A stretch of 64,000 nucleotides of DNA from a virus. Shown in pieces: positions 30,458 through 39,091 of this stretch. The position numbers and the translations under genes are program-made. Location of the stretch: positions 124,001 through 188,000 of IMG/VR virus record IMGVR_UViG_3300024336_000005. One strand, 5' to 3'. The first letter of the stretch is position 1. Every line of letters starts with the position of its first letter. The notes beneath the pieces are model-generated. The model was not told the origin of the DNA and ran no database searches. It was given only the letters and a program-made list of their open reading frames with translations.

Positions 30458-30651
30458 TGAATAAGAACGCACGCATTGCCTTCTGGGCAGATGAGACTGG
30501 CTTCTGGATGAGTGTTAATGAGGGTAGCTTGGAGCGTCCTAACTGGATTGTTCAGGACATCCCTTCGGGTCATCTTAATCTGGAAATGTCAGAAGATAAG
30601 ATTCAGGTGAAGATTACTCCTGTGGTAGCTGAAGTGAAAATTGATCTTTAG
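30457..30651 (+). CDS. Small hypothetical protein, 64 aa
   Basis: TAATG overlap fixes the start at 30457. Beta-rich (RIAFWADETGFWMSVNEG). No family recognised. The 164 nt after it (30652-30815) hold no gene, only a small CTTCC-AAATTG-GGAAG hairpin. Confidence 0.6.
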   Translation: MNKNARIAFWADETGFWMSVNEGSLERPNWIVQDIPSGHLNLEMSEDKIQVKITPVVAEVKIDL

Positions 30652-30815
30652 CTGATCTCCCTCCAGCCTAGATCCTCTCCACCCACCTGTGGACCCGCCC
30701 GCAACCTCAAAGGCCAGCAGGGCCTTCAGTCCCAGTAAAGCTCTTCCAAATTGGGAAGATAATCATTACCACTCCTTTATTAGTTATGTTAAGCAATAAC
30801 AGCAGGAGCTCCTCC

Positions 30816-31211
30816 ATGAGTAGATGTAACAAGTGTGATATGCCTATCAATGGCACAATGATGGATAGATGCTTCTGTGAGCCAGCTGTTGGTAAGTCTA
30901 GTATGGCCAAATATATGCCCACATGTGGGGCAGACTATGACGATGATCGTCGTGATATGGCTCCCATCTATACCATGCCTCCCGTGGTAAAGAACATAGA
31001 CCCTCTTTGGGCTCACTTAGTGGTGAATGAGACCAACATAAGGTTTGAATACCTTTCTCCTAGTCGTGGGGCAACCACCAGGAGCGTTAAGCTTCTGGGA
31101 TGTTATAAGAGCTTTGGTAATACATATATAATTGGCTACTGCATGCTAAGAGATGCAAAGAGGACCTTTAGGGTCGATAGAATTCAGAAGGTGGTGGCCG
31201 TTGACGCTTAA
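30816..31211 (+). CDS. Zinc-knuckle plus WYL-like domain protein
   Basis: 131 aa from ATG 30816, preceded by AGGAG. The N-terminal module CNKCDMPINGTMMDRCFCEP recurs in the protein at 31476. The C-terminal part (IRFEYLSPSRGATTRSVKLL, then YIIGYCMLRDAKRTFRVDRI) follows the WYL fold, a ligand- or nucleic-acid-sensing domain of bacterial regulators. Possibly a phage regulatory protein. Confidence 0.7.
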   Translation: MSRCNKCDMPINGTMMDRCFCEPAVGKSSMAKYMPTCGADYDDDRRDMAPIYTMPPVVKNIDPLWAHLVVNETNIRFEYLSPSRGATTRSVKLLGCYKSFGNTYIIGYCMLRDAKRTFRVDRIQKVVAVDA

Positions 31212-31479
31212 GAAAAGATTTGAAGCCCTTGGTGCTGTTCATTTAGGGATGTTTACTAAAGCAGAGTCCGCTGAACTGTATGCCTATGATGAGAACTGGT
31301 GGGTTTTTTCTCCCTCTTATCACAGCTATTACTCCAAGCCCTTTGAGCTGGAGCCACTTGGTGCGAGGATGAATCTTACCTGGGATCCAGGTGATGCTAA
31401 GAATCCTGGCGTCAAAAGAATGGTGGAAATTGTAGAGGCTTGGCTTACGGCCAATCCTCGTCCCAGAGGTGAAGAATGA
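31201..31479 (+). CDS. Hypothetical protein, 92 aa
   Basis: TTG at 31201 with AGAAGGTGG upstream overlaps the WYL gene's end; an in-frame ATG at 31153 would overlap more. Aromatic-rich middle (ENWWVFSPSYHSYYSKPFEL). ATGA overlap with the next gene. No family. Confidence 0.55.
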   Translation: MTLKKRFEALGAVHLGMFTKAESAELYAYDENWWVFSPSYHSYYSKPFELEPLGARMNLTWDPGDAKNPGVKRMVEIVEAWLTANPRPRGEE

Positions 31480-32153
31480 GATGCAACAAATGTAGCATGC
31501 CCTTGAAGGGCTTTGGTATTGATCAGTGTTTCTGTGAGCCAGAGGCTATCAAGTCCAAAAAGTGGACAGTAGTTCATGAAGAAGTTAATGCTTCAGGCAT
31601 TGATCTAAAGACTGAGGTTTTTGGATCTCTTCTAGAGCAGCGTAAAGGAGAGTACGTGACTAAAGCATTGATTGTCTTTGAGGGGCAAGACTTTGTAAAG
31701 ACTGTGCGTAAGAATAGGCGTGAATATGATGCTCGGTTTATTATCCAAGAGATTCCCGGCCACGGCTGGAAGATTCGTAAGAATACGCTGACAGAACACC
31801 ATGGAGAAATGGAAAGTCTAGAGCCAATATTTGAAGTCTATCTAGAGGACGTGGAATTCTATCATGAAGAGGCAGGGGAACTATCTTTCTTTGGCCTCTG
31901 GGATTCTGGAACCGAGAGGTTCCATTCAGATATTAATGAGCATCTGCTTGATGCTCCGGTTAAGCCTAGCATTGTATCTCCTCAAGAGGTGAAGCGGATA
32001 GAGGCATGGGCTAAAGTGAAGAATCGCAAGAAGCCTTTTGCTCCTATCGTTATGAATAGTACGGCTGTTTCTTTTGACGATATGGTCTGCACTCAGCCCA
32101 TGACGGGAAGTGTTTCTGGAAAGTGGCTCAAATGGAAGTATGTCGATGAGTAG
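31476..32153 (+). CDS. Zinc-knuckle protein, 225 aa
   Basis: N-terminal MRCNKCSMPLKGFGIDQCFC is a paralogue of the N-terminus at 30816; the remaining 200 residues are a different, mostly beta, unrecognised domain. The two genes share a metal-binding head on unrelated bodies. Confidence 0.65.
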   Translation: MRCNKCSMPLKGFGIDQCFCEPEAIKSKKWTVVHEEVNASGIDLKTEVFGSLLEQRKGEYVTKALIVFEGQDFVKTVRKNRREYDARFIIQEIPGHGWKIRKNTLTEHHGEMESLEPIFEVYLEDVEFYHEEAGELSFFGLWDSGTERFHSDINEHLLDAPVKPSIVSPQEVKRIEAWAKVKNRKKPFAPIVMNSTAVSFDDMVCTQPMTGSVSGKWLKWKYVDE

Positions 32154-32592
32154 ACTTTCTTTAATCATTGGAGACTGGTCTAACGATGGCCATGGTAAGA
32201 CTGATACCGTTCTTGTGACCATGAATGTCAGTAGGGCTGAACTCCTTAAGGCTCATGAAAAGGGGCTGAAGCAGGTGCCCGCTTTCAAGGGTTCTTGCGA
32301 AAACTATGAGGAGTCTTATATTTCCTTAGGATTGGCTCACCAGCTTGTTAAAGCTGGTTTGGATCCAGAGGACTTTCTTACTGACCCTTGTTGTCGTTGG
32401 GATGAATCAACTAAAAGTTTAATTGAATGTTCTTGGGACCATCCTGAGAATGAAGAGCTTCTCTTTATAGATTCAGAAGGTTATGCCAAGTTGTATATGG
32501 AGATATGCAAATTAGGAGACCCTCTTATTGCCTACTCATTCAATAATAATAAGTCCGACGAGATTTGCATCGGCGGCTATGGAGTAACTTGA
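32146..32592 (+). CDS. Hypothetical protein, 148 aa
   Basis: ATG 32146 has GGAAG at 7-nt spacing and overlaps the previous stop; ATG 32140 is an alternative. It starts MSRLSLIIGDWSNDGHGKTD and contains several Cys (FLTDPCCRW). No family recognised. Confidence 0.65.
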   Translation: MSRLSLIIGDWSNDGHGKTDTVLVTMNVSRAELLKAHEKGLKQVPAFKGSCENYEESYISLGLAHQLVKAGLDPEDFLTDPCCRWDESTKSLIECSWDHPENEELLFIDSEGYAKLYMEICKLGDPLIAYSFNNNKSDEICIGGYGVT

Positions 32593-32593
32593 G

Positions 32594-32650
32594 GTGAAGC
32601 AATACAAAGAGTTAGTACAAGATGTACTAGAGAATGGAACCAAGAGATGA
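32594..32650 (+). pseudogene. thyA: Orphaned 5' fragment of thyA
   Basis: GTG-started frame encoding MKQYKELVQDVLENGTKR then TGA. This is the standard thymidylate synthase N-terminus up to just before the conserved DRTGTG. The HNH gene begins at its stop, and the functional thyA downstream has a second, different N-terminus. Most likely the original gene start left behind after HNH insertion. Confidence 0.75.
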
Positions 32651-33138
32651 AGTGGATTCCTGGGTTCGAGGATCGTTATGCAGTTTCGGCTAATGGTGAG
32701 ATCTGGTCATATGTAGGACACATCCCTAGAAAATTAAAGCCAGATCTTGTTAAAGGATATCATCGAGTCACATTGTTTGATTCAAACAAGCGAACTCGTA
32801 TGCCTGTCCATAGAATTGTCGCATTAACTTATATTTTGAATCCAGAAAACAGACCGCAAGTTAACCATATAGATGGCAACAAAATTAACAATGCTGCAAT
32901 AAATTTAGAGTGGATGACATCTAAAGAAAACTGCGCTCATGCTTTGGAAGAGGGTCTTTATAAAACTGCTGTTGGCGAACAATATAATAGATCGGATCTA
33001 ACTGACATGGAAGTATTACAAATACGATCTGTGTGGGAAGAGAATGCTCACACTCAAAAAGAACTCGCTAACATGTTTTCTACAACTAGGTCAAATATAA
33101 ATAATATTGTTAATAGATACACTTGGAAACATATATGA
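32647..33138 (+). CDS. HNH homing endonuclease inserted at the start of thyA
   Basis: 163 aa. NUMOD4-like start (MKWIPGFEDRYAVSANGEIW), HNH core (MPVHRIVALTYI, then VNHIDGNKINNAAINLEWM), and a C-terminal helix-turn-helix (TQKELANMFSTTRSNINNIV). ATGA overlaps at both ends couple it to the thyA fragment before and the intact thyA after. No intron surrounds it, so it is a freestanding, intronless homing gene. Confidence 0.88.
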   Translation: MKWIPGFEDRYAVSANGEIWSYVGHIPRKLKPDLVKGYHRVTLFDSNKRTRMPVHRIVALTYILNPENRPQVNHIDGNKINNAAINLEWMTSKENCAHALEEGLYKTAVGEQYNRSDLTDMEVLQIRSVWEENAHTQKELANMFSTTRSNINNIVNRYTWKHI

Positions 33139-33956
33139 TTCAATATATAGAACTCCTTCAACAAGTTTTAAGCGAAGGAGAATACCATCAAGATCGTACT
33201 GGCACCGGCCGTTGCTCTATCTTTGGTGTCCAAAAGCGATATGATTTGAACAATGGAGCCACCTTTCCTCTGGTCACAATCCGCAAATCTTTCTTTGCTA
33301 GTGCGGTCAAAGAAATCCTTTGGATGCTTAGGGGTGAGCGCAATGTTAAAACTTTGGGAGCAGGGTTCTGGAACCCTTGGGCTCGAGAGGGTGGAGACAT
33401 TGGGCCCTTGTATGGACATCAACTAAGACATTGGCCGGATGGGACTGAGGGTGGGAACGATCAAATTGCTAACGTTCTAGAGTCTCTGCGACAAAACCCC
33501 AAATCGCGCCGCCACATCATAACAACGTTCAATCCCCTTGACGCTCCTAAAGGCGTCCTCTATCCGTGTCATGGGATAGTCATACAATTCTATCCCAGTG
33601 CAGATGGGCAATTCCTGGATCTTCACATGGTGCAGCGATCACAAGATTTGATTCTTGGGTATCCTGTGAATGTTGCTGAGTATGCTCTGCTTCTTATGAT
33701 TTTTGCTAATCGACTAGGCAGAAAAGCCAGAACCCTAATTCACACTATTTCCGACTGTCATCTTTACTCAAATCACATCGAGGGTGTTAAAGAGATGCTC
33801 TCTAGAGAGCCGCTGAAGCTCCCTAGAGTGACGATAGCTGATAAGCCTATGCCTTACCCTGGTTGTGCCAGGGACGGCTCTGTATTGGAGCCTGAGGATG
33901 TACAACTGATAGGATATGAACACCATGGAAGAATCAAGTTCCCCATTGCAGTCTGA
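33135..33956 (+). CDS. thyA: Thymidylate synthase
   Basis: 273 aa. QDRTGTGRCSIFG near residue 25, WMLRGERN, catalytic Cys in VLYPCHG, and RSQDLILGYPVNVAEYALL (dUMP/folate site). Converts dUMP to dTMP using methylene-tetrahydrofolate; the DHFR at 36913 would recycle the folate. The first 18 codons (MIQYIELLQQVLSEGEYH) duplicate the role of the orphan fragment at 32594 but differ in sequence, so this 5' end probably arrived with the HNH gene. Confidence 0.95.
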   Translation: MIQYIELLQQVLSEGEYHQDRTGTGRCSIFGVQKRYDLNNGATFPLVTIRKSFFASAVKEILWMLRGERNVKTLGAGFWNPWAREGGDIGPLYGHQLRHWPDGTEGGNDQIANVLESLRQNPKSRRHIITTFNPLDAPKGVLYPCHGIVIQFYPSADGQFLDLHMVQRSQDLILGYPVNVAEYALLLMIFANRLGRKARTLIHTISDCHLYSNHIEGVKEMLSREPLKLPRVTIADKPMPYPGCARDGSVLEPEDVQLIGYEHHGRIKFPIAV

Positions 33957-34197
33957 TCCTGAGCTGGTCATAAACCTTGAAGAAGCCATTGATCAAATAA
34001 AGTCTGACCTTGTCAAGATACAAAAACGGATTAAAGATGAAGAAGAATTCTTTGGAGAGATGGATGATGATTGCCCCTTGTTCATTCTAGATGGAAGAAA
34101 AAGGGAGGCCTGGGATTATGGTGTTGATTACGGCTATATTATGGGCGTAGCTGCCGGCCTAAAGGTTGCCTTAACACAACTTAGGAGAGCAATATGA
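33916..34197 (+). CDS. Hypothetical protein, 93 aa
   Basis: Overlaps the thyA 3' end by 41 nt; ATG 33925 is an alternative start. Coiled-coil-like middle (IDQIKSDLVKIQKRIKDEEE). Ends in an ATGA overlap. No family. Confidence 0.55.
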   Translation: MNTMEESSSPLQSDPELVINLEEAIDQIKSDLVKIQKRIKDEEEFFGEMDDDCPLFILDGRKREAWDYGVDYGYIMGVAAGLKVALTQLRRAI

Positions 34198-34577
34198 GCC
34201 TCTTGACAGTAACTAAGACAGTAGTCGATTGTTTCAACTGGGACACCTTTGTACGAGAAGCATATGGAAGACCATATTGTTTTCAGCAACAAGGTGGTTG
34301 CAAGATGCGAGGTACATATCACTTAGAGGTCCACGGAGAGAAGGGGTATGACCCCTATGGATGCAAAGGCCTTCCTTTAGAGCTGGATAACAACCTCTTT
34401 GGAGTGGCCCTTGAGGAATGGCTCAGGAGGGACCCCAAGGAGGCCCCACCATCTATAGACTTCCTTGAGACATGGTGGGAGAGAAACTTTTATCCCAGCA
34501 TTGAAGCTGTTGCAGAAGACCTGTGCCAGAGAGGGCTTCTTCCTGTTGGTGAATATATAATTATCATCGACTGGTAG
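34194..34577 (+). CDS. Hypothetical protein, 127 aa
   Basis: ATGA overlap start. Tryptophan and acidic residues abundant in the second half (DFLETWWERNFYPSIEAVAE). No family recognised. Confidence 0.65.
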   Translation: MSLLTVTKTVVDCFNWDTFVREAYGRPYCFQQQGGCKMRGTYHLEVHGEKGYDPYGCKGLPLELDNNLFGVALEEWLRRDPKEAPPSIDFLETWWERNFYPSIEAVAEDLCQRGLLPVGEYIIIIDW

Positions 34578-34601
34578 TCCAAACAATAAGTGGAGAAAGA
34601 A

Positions 34602-34835
34602 ATGAGTTGGAAAGAAAAGTTTACTCCTACATCTGATACGCTGACGCTTCATTTTGATTCAGTCAAAGAGGCGGAAGTATTTAAGACGTGGCTTTGTAAC
34701 TCGGGGGAGCAATTCTATGATGACTTTCGAGAAGTCATGCGTTCTGATGGGGAGCTCCCCAAAGATAGCTCTGAGTATGTAGAAATTAATTATCAAGACT
34801 TGCCTAACCATATCTTCTTTAAAGCGGAAGGCTAA
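34602..34835 (+). CDS. Hypothetical protein, 77 aa
   Basis: ATG 34602 preceded by GGAGAAAGAA; an in-frame GTG lies at 34590. It starts MSWKEKFTPTSDTLTLHFDS. No family recognised. Confidence 0.65.
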   Translation: MSWKEKFTPTSDTLTLHFDSVKEAEVFKTWLCNSGEQFYDDFREVMRSDGELPKDSSEYVEINYQDLPNHIFFKAEG

Positions 34836-34844
34836 GGAGAGACT

Positions 34845-35081
34845 ATGACAGTAGCACAATTGATCAGCCGTCTAAGAGACTTCCCTTTAGATGCAGATGT
34901 CTTAGTAGAAGCGAGGGATAGCGGAGAGCCCTACAATTTCAGCGTAGAAGAAGGGACTTGGTATGCGGAGATGACAGAACAACTTGGCGGTGAGCCAAAT
35001 GAATACTATGCTCGAACTGATGTTAAAAGATTCAAAGAGTATTCTACTAAGTTCTGTGTCAGCATTAGTCCGAGCTGGTAG
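34845..35081 (+). CDS. Hypothetical protein, 78 aa
   Basis: AAGGAGAG upstream. MTVAQLISRLRDFPLDADVL is a common opening among small phage proteins of unknown function (compare 5480). Confidence 0.7.
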   Translation: MTVAQLISRLRDFPLDADVLVEARDSGEPYNFSVEEGTWYAEMTEQLGGEPNEYYARTDVKRFKEYSTKFCVSISPSW

Positions 35082-35082
35082 C

Positions 35083-35397
35083 ATGAACCAATTTCAAGAA
35101 TCAGATGGATGTAAGATCCACCTAATGCAAGGTGAACTCCCTCTTGTTAAGGTCCTGTTCCTTAAAAAAGAAGGAGAGGACCAGCGTTTGGTTGTTAACA
35201 AGAGTGTGATGTTGGACGGTCAGCCTCTAACTGTAGAGACATGGCTGCGTAATAAGCATGGCGTTTGGAACGGCACCTTTAATCAGATCCAACTTAATAC
35301 CCCTCTTTTGAAGGCTGGAGATGCCTACCCATTTACTTGTGTGTTCTGGACCTCTCCAGTGATGAGTAAGGATAGAGTTCCAATGGTAGGTCAGTAA
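35083..35397 (+). CDS. Hypothetical protein, 104 aa
   Basis: Start fixed at ATG 35083, just after the previous TAG. Beta-rich sequence; no motif recognised. Confidence 0.6.
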   Translation: MNQFQESDGCKIHLMQGELPLVKVLFLKKEGEDQRLVVNKSVMLDGQPLTVETWLRNKHGVWNGTFNQIQLNTPLLKAGDAYPFTCVFWTSPVMSKDRVPMVGQ

Positions 35398-35400
35398 GCT

Positions 35401-35592
35401 ATGAGCAGGGAAACAACTTGGTACTTTGTATACACTTGCTGTCCCGACGGACCAAGTGTCCTAAAGGCTGTGTTCTGGTCTATATCAGAAGCTGATGTCT
35501 ACCGAGATGGCAATGGCTATCTGGAGATTCGTCGAGCTCTCTGGGAGGGCTATGGCAGTGTTCCAGACTACAGTGAAACGGAGAAGGTATGA
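35401..35592 (+). CDS. Small hypothetical protein, 63 aa
   Basis: Begins MSRETTWYFVYTCCPDG; overlaps the next gene by ATGA. No family recognised. Confidence 0.6.
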   Translation: MSRETTWYFVYTCCPDGPSVLKAVFWSISEADVYRDGNGYLEIRRALWEGYGSVPDYSETEKV

Positions 35593-35786
35593 CAATCTAC
35601 AGAGACTCCTCCTCGGGGAAGCTTGTAACCATTTGTTACCTTACCGCTTGGATGGGTAAGTGTAGTCCCAGACATAGAGCCTATCGGTACCCAGCTCCCC
35701 ACTGGGGAGTTGATCTTGGCAGGGAGGTTCGAGAAGAAGAGATAGGCCAGAGATATATCCCCGTGTCAGAAAGAAGCTACCCATGA
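35589..35786 (+). CDS. Small hypothetical protein, 65 aa
   Basis: ATGA overlaps at both ends. Rich in Tyr and Arg with no motif recognised. Confidence 0.55.
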   Translation: MTIYRDSSSGKLVTICYLTAWMGKCSPRHRAYRYPAPHWGVDLGREVREEEIGQRYIPVSERSYP

Positions 35787-36178
35787 AGAACAATACAAAC
35801 TGCACCATAGGCATCCTAGAAGAGGATCAAAGCGTTAGCGTTATCTATTGCCACTGGGATGGCTATCTTGATGCGAACGGTGAGCGTCTCTGGAGGTTCT
35901 ACTATGAAGAAAGTCATATTAGAGACCTGCTTGAGGGAGGAGATATCACATCTCTTGGCGCTAGCCATAAGGTAAGCGTTTACTATCATAAGGACTTCCA
36001 AGAGCCACTTAAGGTTGCTCGTGTTTATGATACTTCTCTTGAGATGGTTGAGGCTGAGGGACGTAGGTTTAATTATCTCTATTGCATTCGCTCTGGCGAA
36101 TGGTTCTTTTCAATGTGGTCGTCTAATGAATGGAAGAATTTAAAAGATGCAAACTTCAAGACCTCTGGTCCATTATGA
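35783..36178 (+). CDS. Hypothetical protein, 131 aa
   Basis: ATGA overlap start. Contains VIYCHWDGYLDANGERLWRF and ends 32 nt inside the nucleotidyltransferase gene. Not recognised. Confidence 0.6.
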   Translation: MKNNTNCTIGILEEDQSVSVIYCHWDGYLDANGERLWRFYYEESHIRDLLEGGDITSLGASHKVSVYYHKDFQEPLKVARVYDTSLEMVEAEGRRFNYLYCIRSGEWFFSMWSSNEWKNLKDANFKTSGPL

Positions 36179-36923
36179 TGGTCCCATTGAATGGATCAAT
36201 GAAGGCCGTGTGATTCTGTATGGAATCCACGGGTCTCATCTTTATGGGACAAATATTGAGACCTCTGATGAGGACTATAAGGGTATTGTTGTCCCTCCTA
36301 GAGTGTACCGCCAGGGCTTTTCTAAGACCTTTGAGCAGGTTATCCAAGAGGGATGTGAGCTTGAGTATGTCATTTATGATATCCGTAAGTTCTTTAAGCT
36401 TGGGGTTAAGTGTAACCCCAACATCTTAGAGCTTCTCTACTCTAAGTCCTTCTTGCACTCCACTGAGGGAGGAAGACTGCTGGCTGAGAACAGGGATGCG
36501 TTTCTTTCTCAGCGTGCAATCTCTTCATACAATGGATATGCTCTGTCTCAGTTGAAAAAGATGGAGACCTATAGGGCTGCCAATCCAGAGAGAGCTAGGT
36601 TGCGGGAGTTGTATGGATATGACACCAAGTTTGCCATGCATTTGATTCGACTGTTAAGGGTCTGCAACGAGATGTTGACAGAGGGAACCATTAACGTGTT
36701 CCGTAAGGATGCAGAGCAGCTGATAGAGATCAGGAGGGGTGGATGGTCCTTGGCTCGTGTTCATAAGGTGGTCCAAGACCTTGAGGCCAGGAACTCTGCA
36801 TTGGCGACTACAACGTCTCTGCCTAAGGAGCCAGACATCGACTTCTTAGAGTCTTTGATGTCTGATATAATTGAGATTACGGAGTGCTCGGTTGCCTCCA
36901 AGGATGAGATAAATGTTTTTTGA
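36147..36923 (+). CDS. DNA polymerase beta-like nucleotidyltransferase
   Basis: 258 aa. GIHGSHLYGT followed by TSDEDYKGI gives the GS and D-x-D of the polymerase-beta nucleotidyltransferase fold, as in phage proteins annotated as RNA-repair-pathway nucleotidyltransferases. A helical second half includes MHLIRLLRVCNEML. The transferred nucleotide and substrate (tRNA or protein) are unknown. It overlaps DHFR by 11 nt. Confidence 0.82.
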   Translation: MQTSRPLVHYDGPIEWINEGRVILYGIHGSHLYGTNIETSDEDYKGIVVPPRVYRQGFSKTFEQVIQEGCELEYVIYDIRKFFKLGVKCNPNILELLYSKSFLHSTEGGRLLAENRDAFLSQRAISSYNGYALSQLKKMETYRAANPERARLRELYGYDTKFAMHLIRLLRVCNEMLTEGTINVFRKDAEQLIEIRRGGWSLARVHKVVQDLEARNSALATTTSLPKEPDIDFLESLMSDIIEITECSVASKDEINVF

Positions 36924-37443
36924 TGTAGTGGTCGCTTGCGACCAGGCTGGTGGTATTGCCAAGGATGGAAAAATCCCCTGGCATCTCCCCGAGGAGCTTC
37001 AGTGGTTTAAGAAGGTAACTTCTCACACTCAAGACCCTGACAAGCAGAATGCTGTAATCATGGGACGCAAGACTTGGGAGTCTTTGCCCGAGAGGGCAAG
37101 ACCTCTAAAGGGCAGAGTGAATGTGGTGCTTTCGAGGGATGAAAACTATGCGCCCGAAGGTGATGCTTGGGGAGCTCTCTCTTTTGAAGATGCACTGCAA
37201 GCCATGGATCATGGGGACTTTGGGTGTGTAGAGACTGTCTTTGTCATCGGTGGAGGGCAAGTATATAAAGAAGCATTTGACCACCCCAGCTGCCGCCTCA
37301 TCATCATGTCTGGGATTCCAGAGACTTTCGACTGTGACACCTTCATTCGTGTCCCAGACCGCTTTGAAACAGTAGAGACTAGGCCCCACCAAGGATTTAA
37401 GATCTGGTGGCTTACCCCTAAGGAACTAACACAGGATGATTGA
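36913..37443 (+). CDS. folA: Dihydrofolate reductase
   Basis: 176 aa. VVACDQAGGIAKDGKIPWHL, VIMGRKTWESLP (NADPH loop), VNVVLSRD and VFVIGGGQVYKEAF are all present. Reduces dihydrofolate made by ThyA, completing the dTMP cycle. Confidence 0.95.
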   Translation: MFFDVVVACDQAGGIAKDGKIPWHLPEELQWFKKVTSHTQDPDKQNAVIMGRKTWESLPERARPLKGRVNVVLSRDENYAPEGDAWGALSFEDALQAMDHGDFGCVETVFVIGGGQVYKEAFDHPSCRLIIMSGIPETFDCDTFIRVPDRFETVETRPHQGFKIWWLTPKELTQDD

Positions 37444-37612
37444 TTGGAATTTTGTCAAAGAGGAGATACTTGAGGTCTTGGACAACAATGGGGTGCATGA
37501 TGGGACCCTTGCTGGACTAGAAAATAAGGTCCAGGTGTTCATCAATAAGCTCGAGAGGACCTTTAGGCCTGAAGCAGGAGAGCCAGATGACGACACTGAC
37601 TCTGACTGGTAA
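37436..37612 (+). CDS. Small acidic protein, 58 aa
   Basis: ATG overlaps the DHFR stop region. MIDWNFVKEEILEVLDNNG then a short helix and a PDDDTDSDW tail. No family recognised. Confidence 0.55.
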   Translation: MIDWNFVKEEILEVLDNNGVHDGTLAGLENKVQVFINKLERTFRPEAGEPDDDTDSDW

Positions 37613-37823
37613 GGTCGCAAAGATAGAGAAGGCAGGAAAGTGGGTGGCTTTTGTTATAGCTGGCCGAACTGCTTGTAAAGTAATAATGAAGGATGCCTCT
37701 GCTAAGGAGGCACTAGAATCCATCAAAGTTGGGTCAGAAATTGTTGCAACATCTAGCAAGTTCGCGTGTGAAGGTCACACGGTAAAGCTTTGGACTGATC
37801 TATGCATGTTCTTACCAGATTAA
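37587..37823 (+). CDS. Small beta-rich (OB-like) protein, 78 aa
   Basis: AGGAG upstream of ATG 37587, overlapping the 58-aa gene. LTGKVAKIEKAGKWVAFVIA and later VGSEIVATSSKFACEG suggest a small OB-type barrel; a nucleic-acid-binding role is possible but unproven. Confidence 0.55.
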   Translation: MTTLTLTGKVAKIEKAGKWVAFVIAGRTACKVIMKDASAKEALESIKVGSEIVATSSKFACEGHTVKLWTDLCMFLPD

Positions 37824-37840
37824 CATAGTGAGTAGAATAA

Positions 37841-38842
37841 ATGTGGGATAGAGTTAAGACGTTAAAGTCTGCTCTCCTTGGTTTACCAGAGCCGATCCTC
37901 ATCCTTGGAAATAGAATGCCAGATGGAGATAGTCTAGGCAGCGCAGCTGCAGTGTTGGACTATTTAAGGTACGAAGGATATGAGGCTTACATTCACTGCG
38001 TCCTCCCACCGCCTCCAACGTTAAGTTGGATGCTTGATGAGGGGGATGAAGCCACCGCAGAGACGCTCGAAGAGTATGCGTCTCTGGTAGTAGTGGATGA
38101 CCAAGTGAATTCTGAACGACTTGGGTTTGAGTTTAGAAAAGTTCCTACTATTTGCATAGACCATCATATGACAGGATTCCCTGATGATGTGGCAGATAGT
38201 ATAGCGAAGAAGGGGTCCCTTGGTGCCCCTACTGTTGTTGTTAATGACAATGTCATTAACTTCTGGAAGCTGTGCCCAGCAACAGCCTGCATCTTAATTG
38301 ATGAAGAGATATTTCACCCCTTTCTGTGGGTGTCTCTCTATACAGATTCAGTTGGTTTTACTGTCAACACCAGCACAGTCATTAGGTATGCTTCAATCCT
38401 TACAGAGGCTTCAGATATTTCTGATGAAGACGCTGAAGGTTACATAAAGAAGGTTTACCCCACCGCTCCTGTTTCTATCTTAGAATCTTTTGCTGAGGCA
38501 ACAATCTACACCCTCACAGGCACTCATAATGGAGAGCAGCTACAAATTGCTATGGCAATTGCTGATGCTCAAGATGATTTGTCCTATCGTAAGATCCTTT
38601 GGATCCTTCGACAGTTTGGACATGTGGCGTGTTTTGTGAATTCTGTGACAGGCAAGGCAAGTGTGCGTTCTGACCGCTATGAGTATAGCGCTCTTGACAT
38701 AGCAAAGAAATTTGGTGGAGGTGGGCATGTGCGCGCAGCGGGCTTCCAGCTGAACACCAAAGAATTTGGTTCTCAGTGCGATAAACTAATCACCCTACTT
38801 GGAAGCGATCTCGAAAGCGTTCGCTTAAGGATGTTAATGTAA
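37841..38842 (+). CDS. DHH/DHHA1 phosphoesterase
   Basis: 333 aa. GNRMPDGDSLGS (motif with the first Asp), VVVDDQV, CIDHHMTG (DHH), and C-terminal FGGGGHVRAAGF (DHHA1). The layout matches bifunctional oligoribonuclease/pAp phosphatase (NrnA-like) rather than full RecJ. It may degrade nanoRNA or cyclic dinucleotide products during infection. Confidence 0.88.
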   Translation: MWDRVKTLKSALLGLPEPILILGNRMPDGDSLGSAAAVLDYLRYEGYEAYIHCVLPPPPTLSWMLDEGDEATAETLEEYASLVVVDDQVNSERLGFEFRKVPTICIDHHMTGFPDDVADSIAKKGSLGAPTVVVNDNVINFWKLCPATACILIDEEIFHPFLWVSLYTDSVGFTVNTSTVIRYASILTEASDISDEDAEGYIKKVYPTAPVSILESFAEATIYTLTGTHNGEQLQIAMAIADAQDDLSYRKILWILRQFGHVACFVNSVTGKASVRSDRYEYSALDIAKKFGGGGHVRAAGFQLNTKEFGSQCDKLITLLGSDLESVRLRMLM

Positions 38843-39072
38843 TGAGCAGTAAAAAGAAGACAATCAAAGAGCTGAGACTAGTTAATAAGGATCTTTATAA
38901 GACCCTAGAAGCCTCTGAGGCTGACCTTGCTGAGGCAGAAGAGGAGAACGAGCGCCTTCGTGAGTCTATCATGATCCTCTTAAGCGAGGCTGGGTTGGAA
39001 ATCGAAGCCAATGATGGACTAGAGTTTCCAGTTGAGATTATGGCAGTTCCAGATGGAATCTTCCCTCTCTAA
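38842..39072 (+). CDS. Small coiled-coil protein, 76 aa
   Basis: TAATG overlap. Glu/Leu heptads across residues 5-50 (LEASEADLAEAEEENERLRE), then a short beta tail. Function unknown. Confidence 0.65.
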   Translation: MSSKKKTIKELRLVNKDLYKTLEASEADLAEAEEENERLRESIMILLSEAGLEIEANDGLEFPVEIMAVPDGIFPL

Positions 39073-39091
39073 TAGATATGATTGGTAGTAT

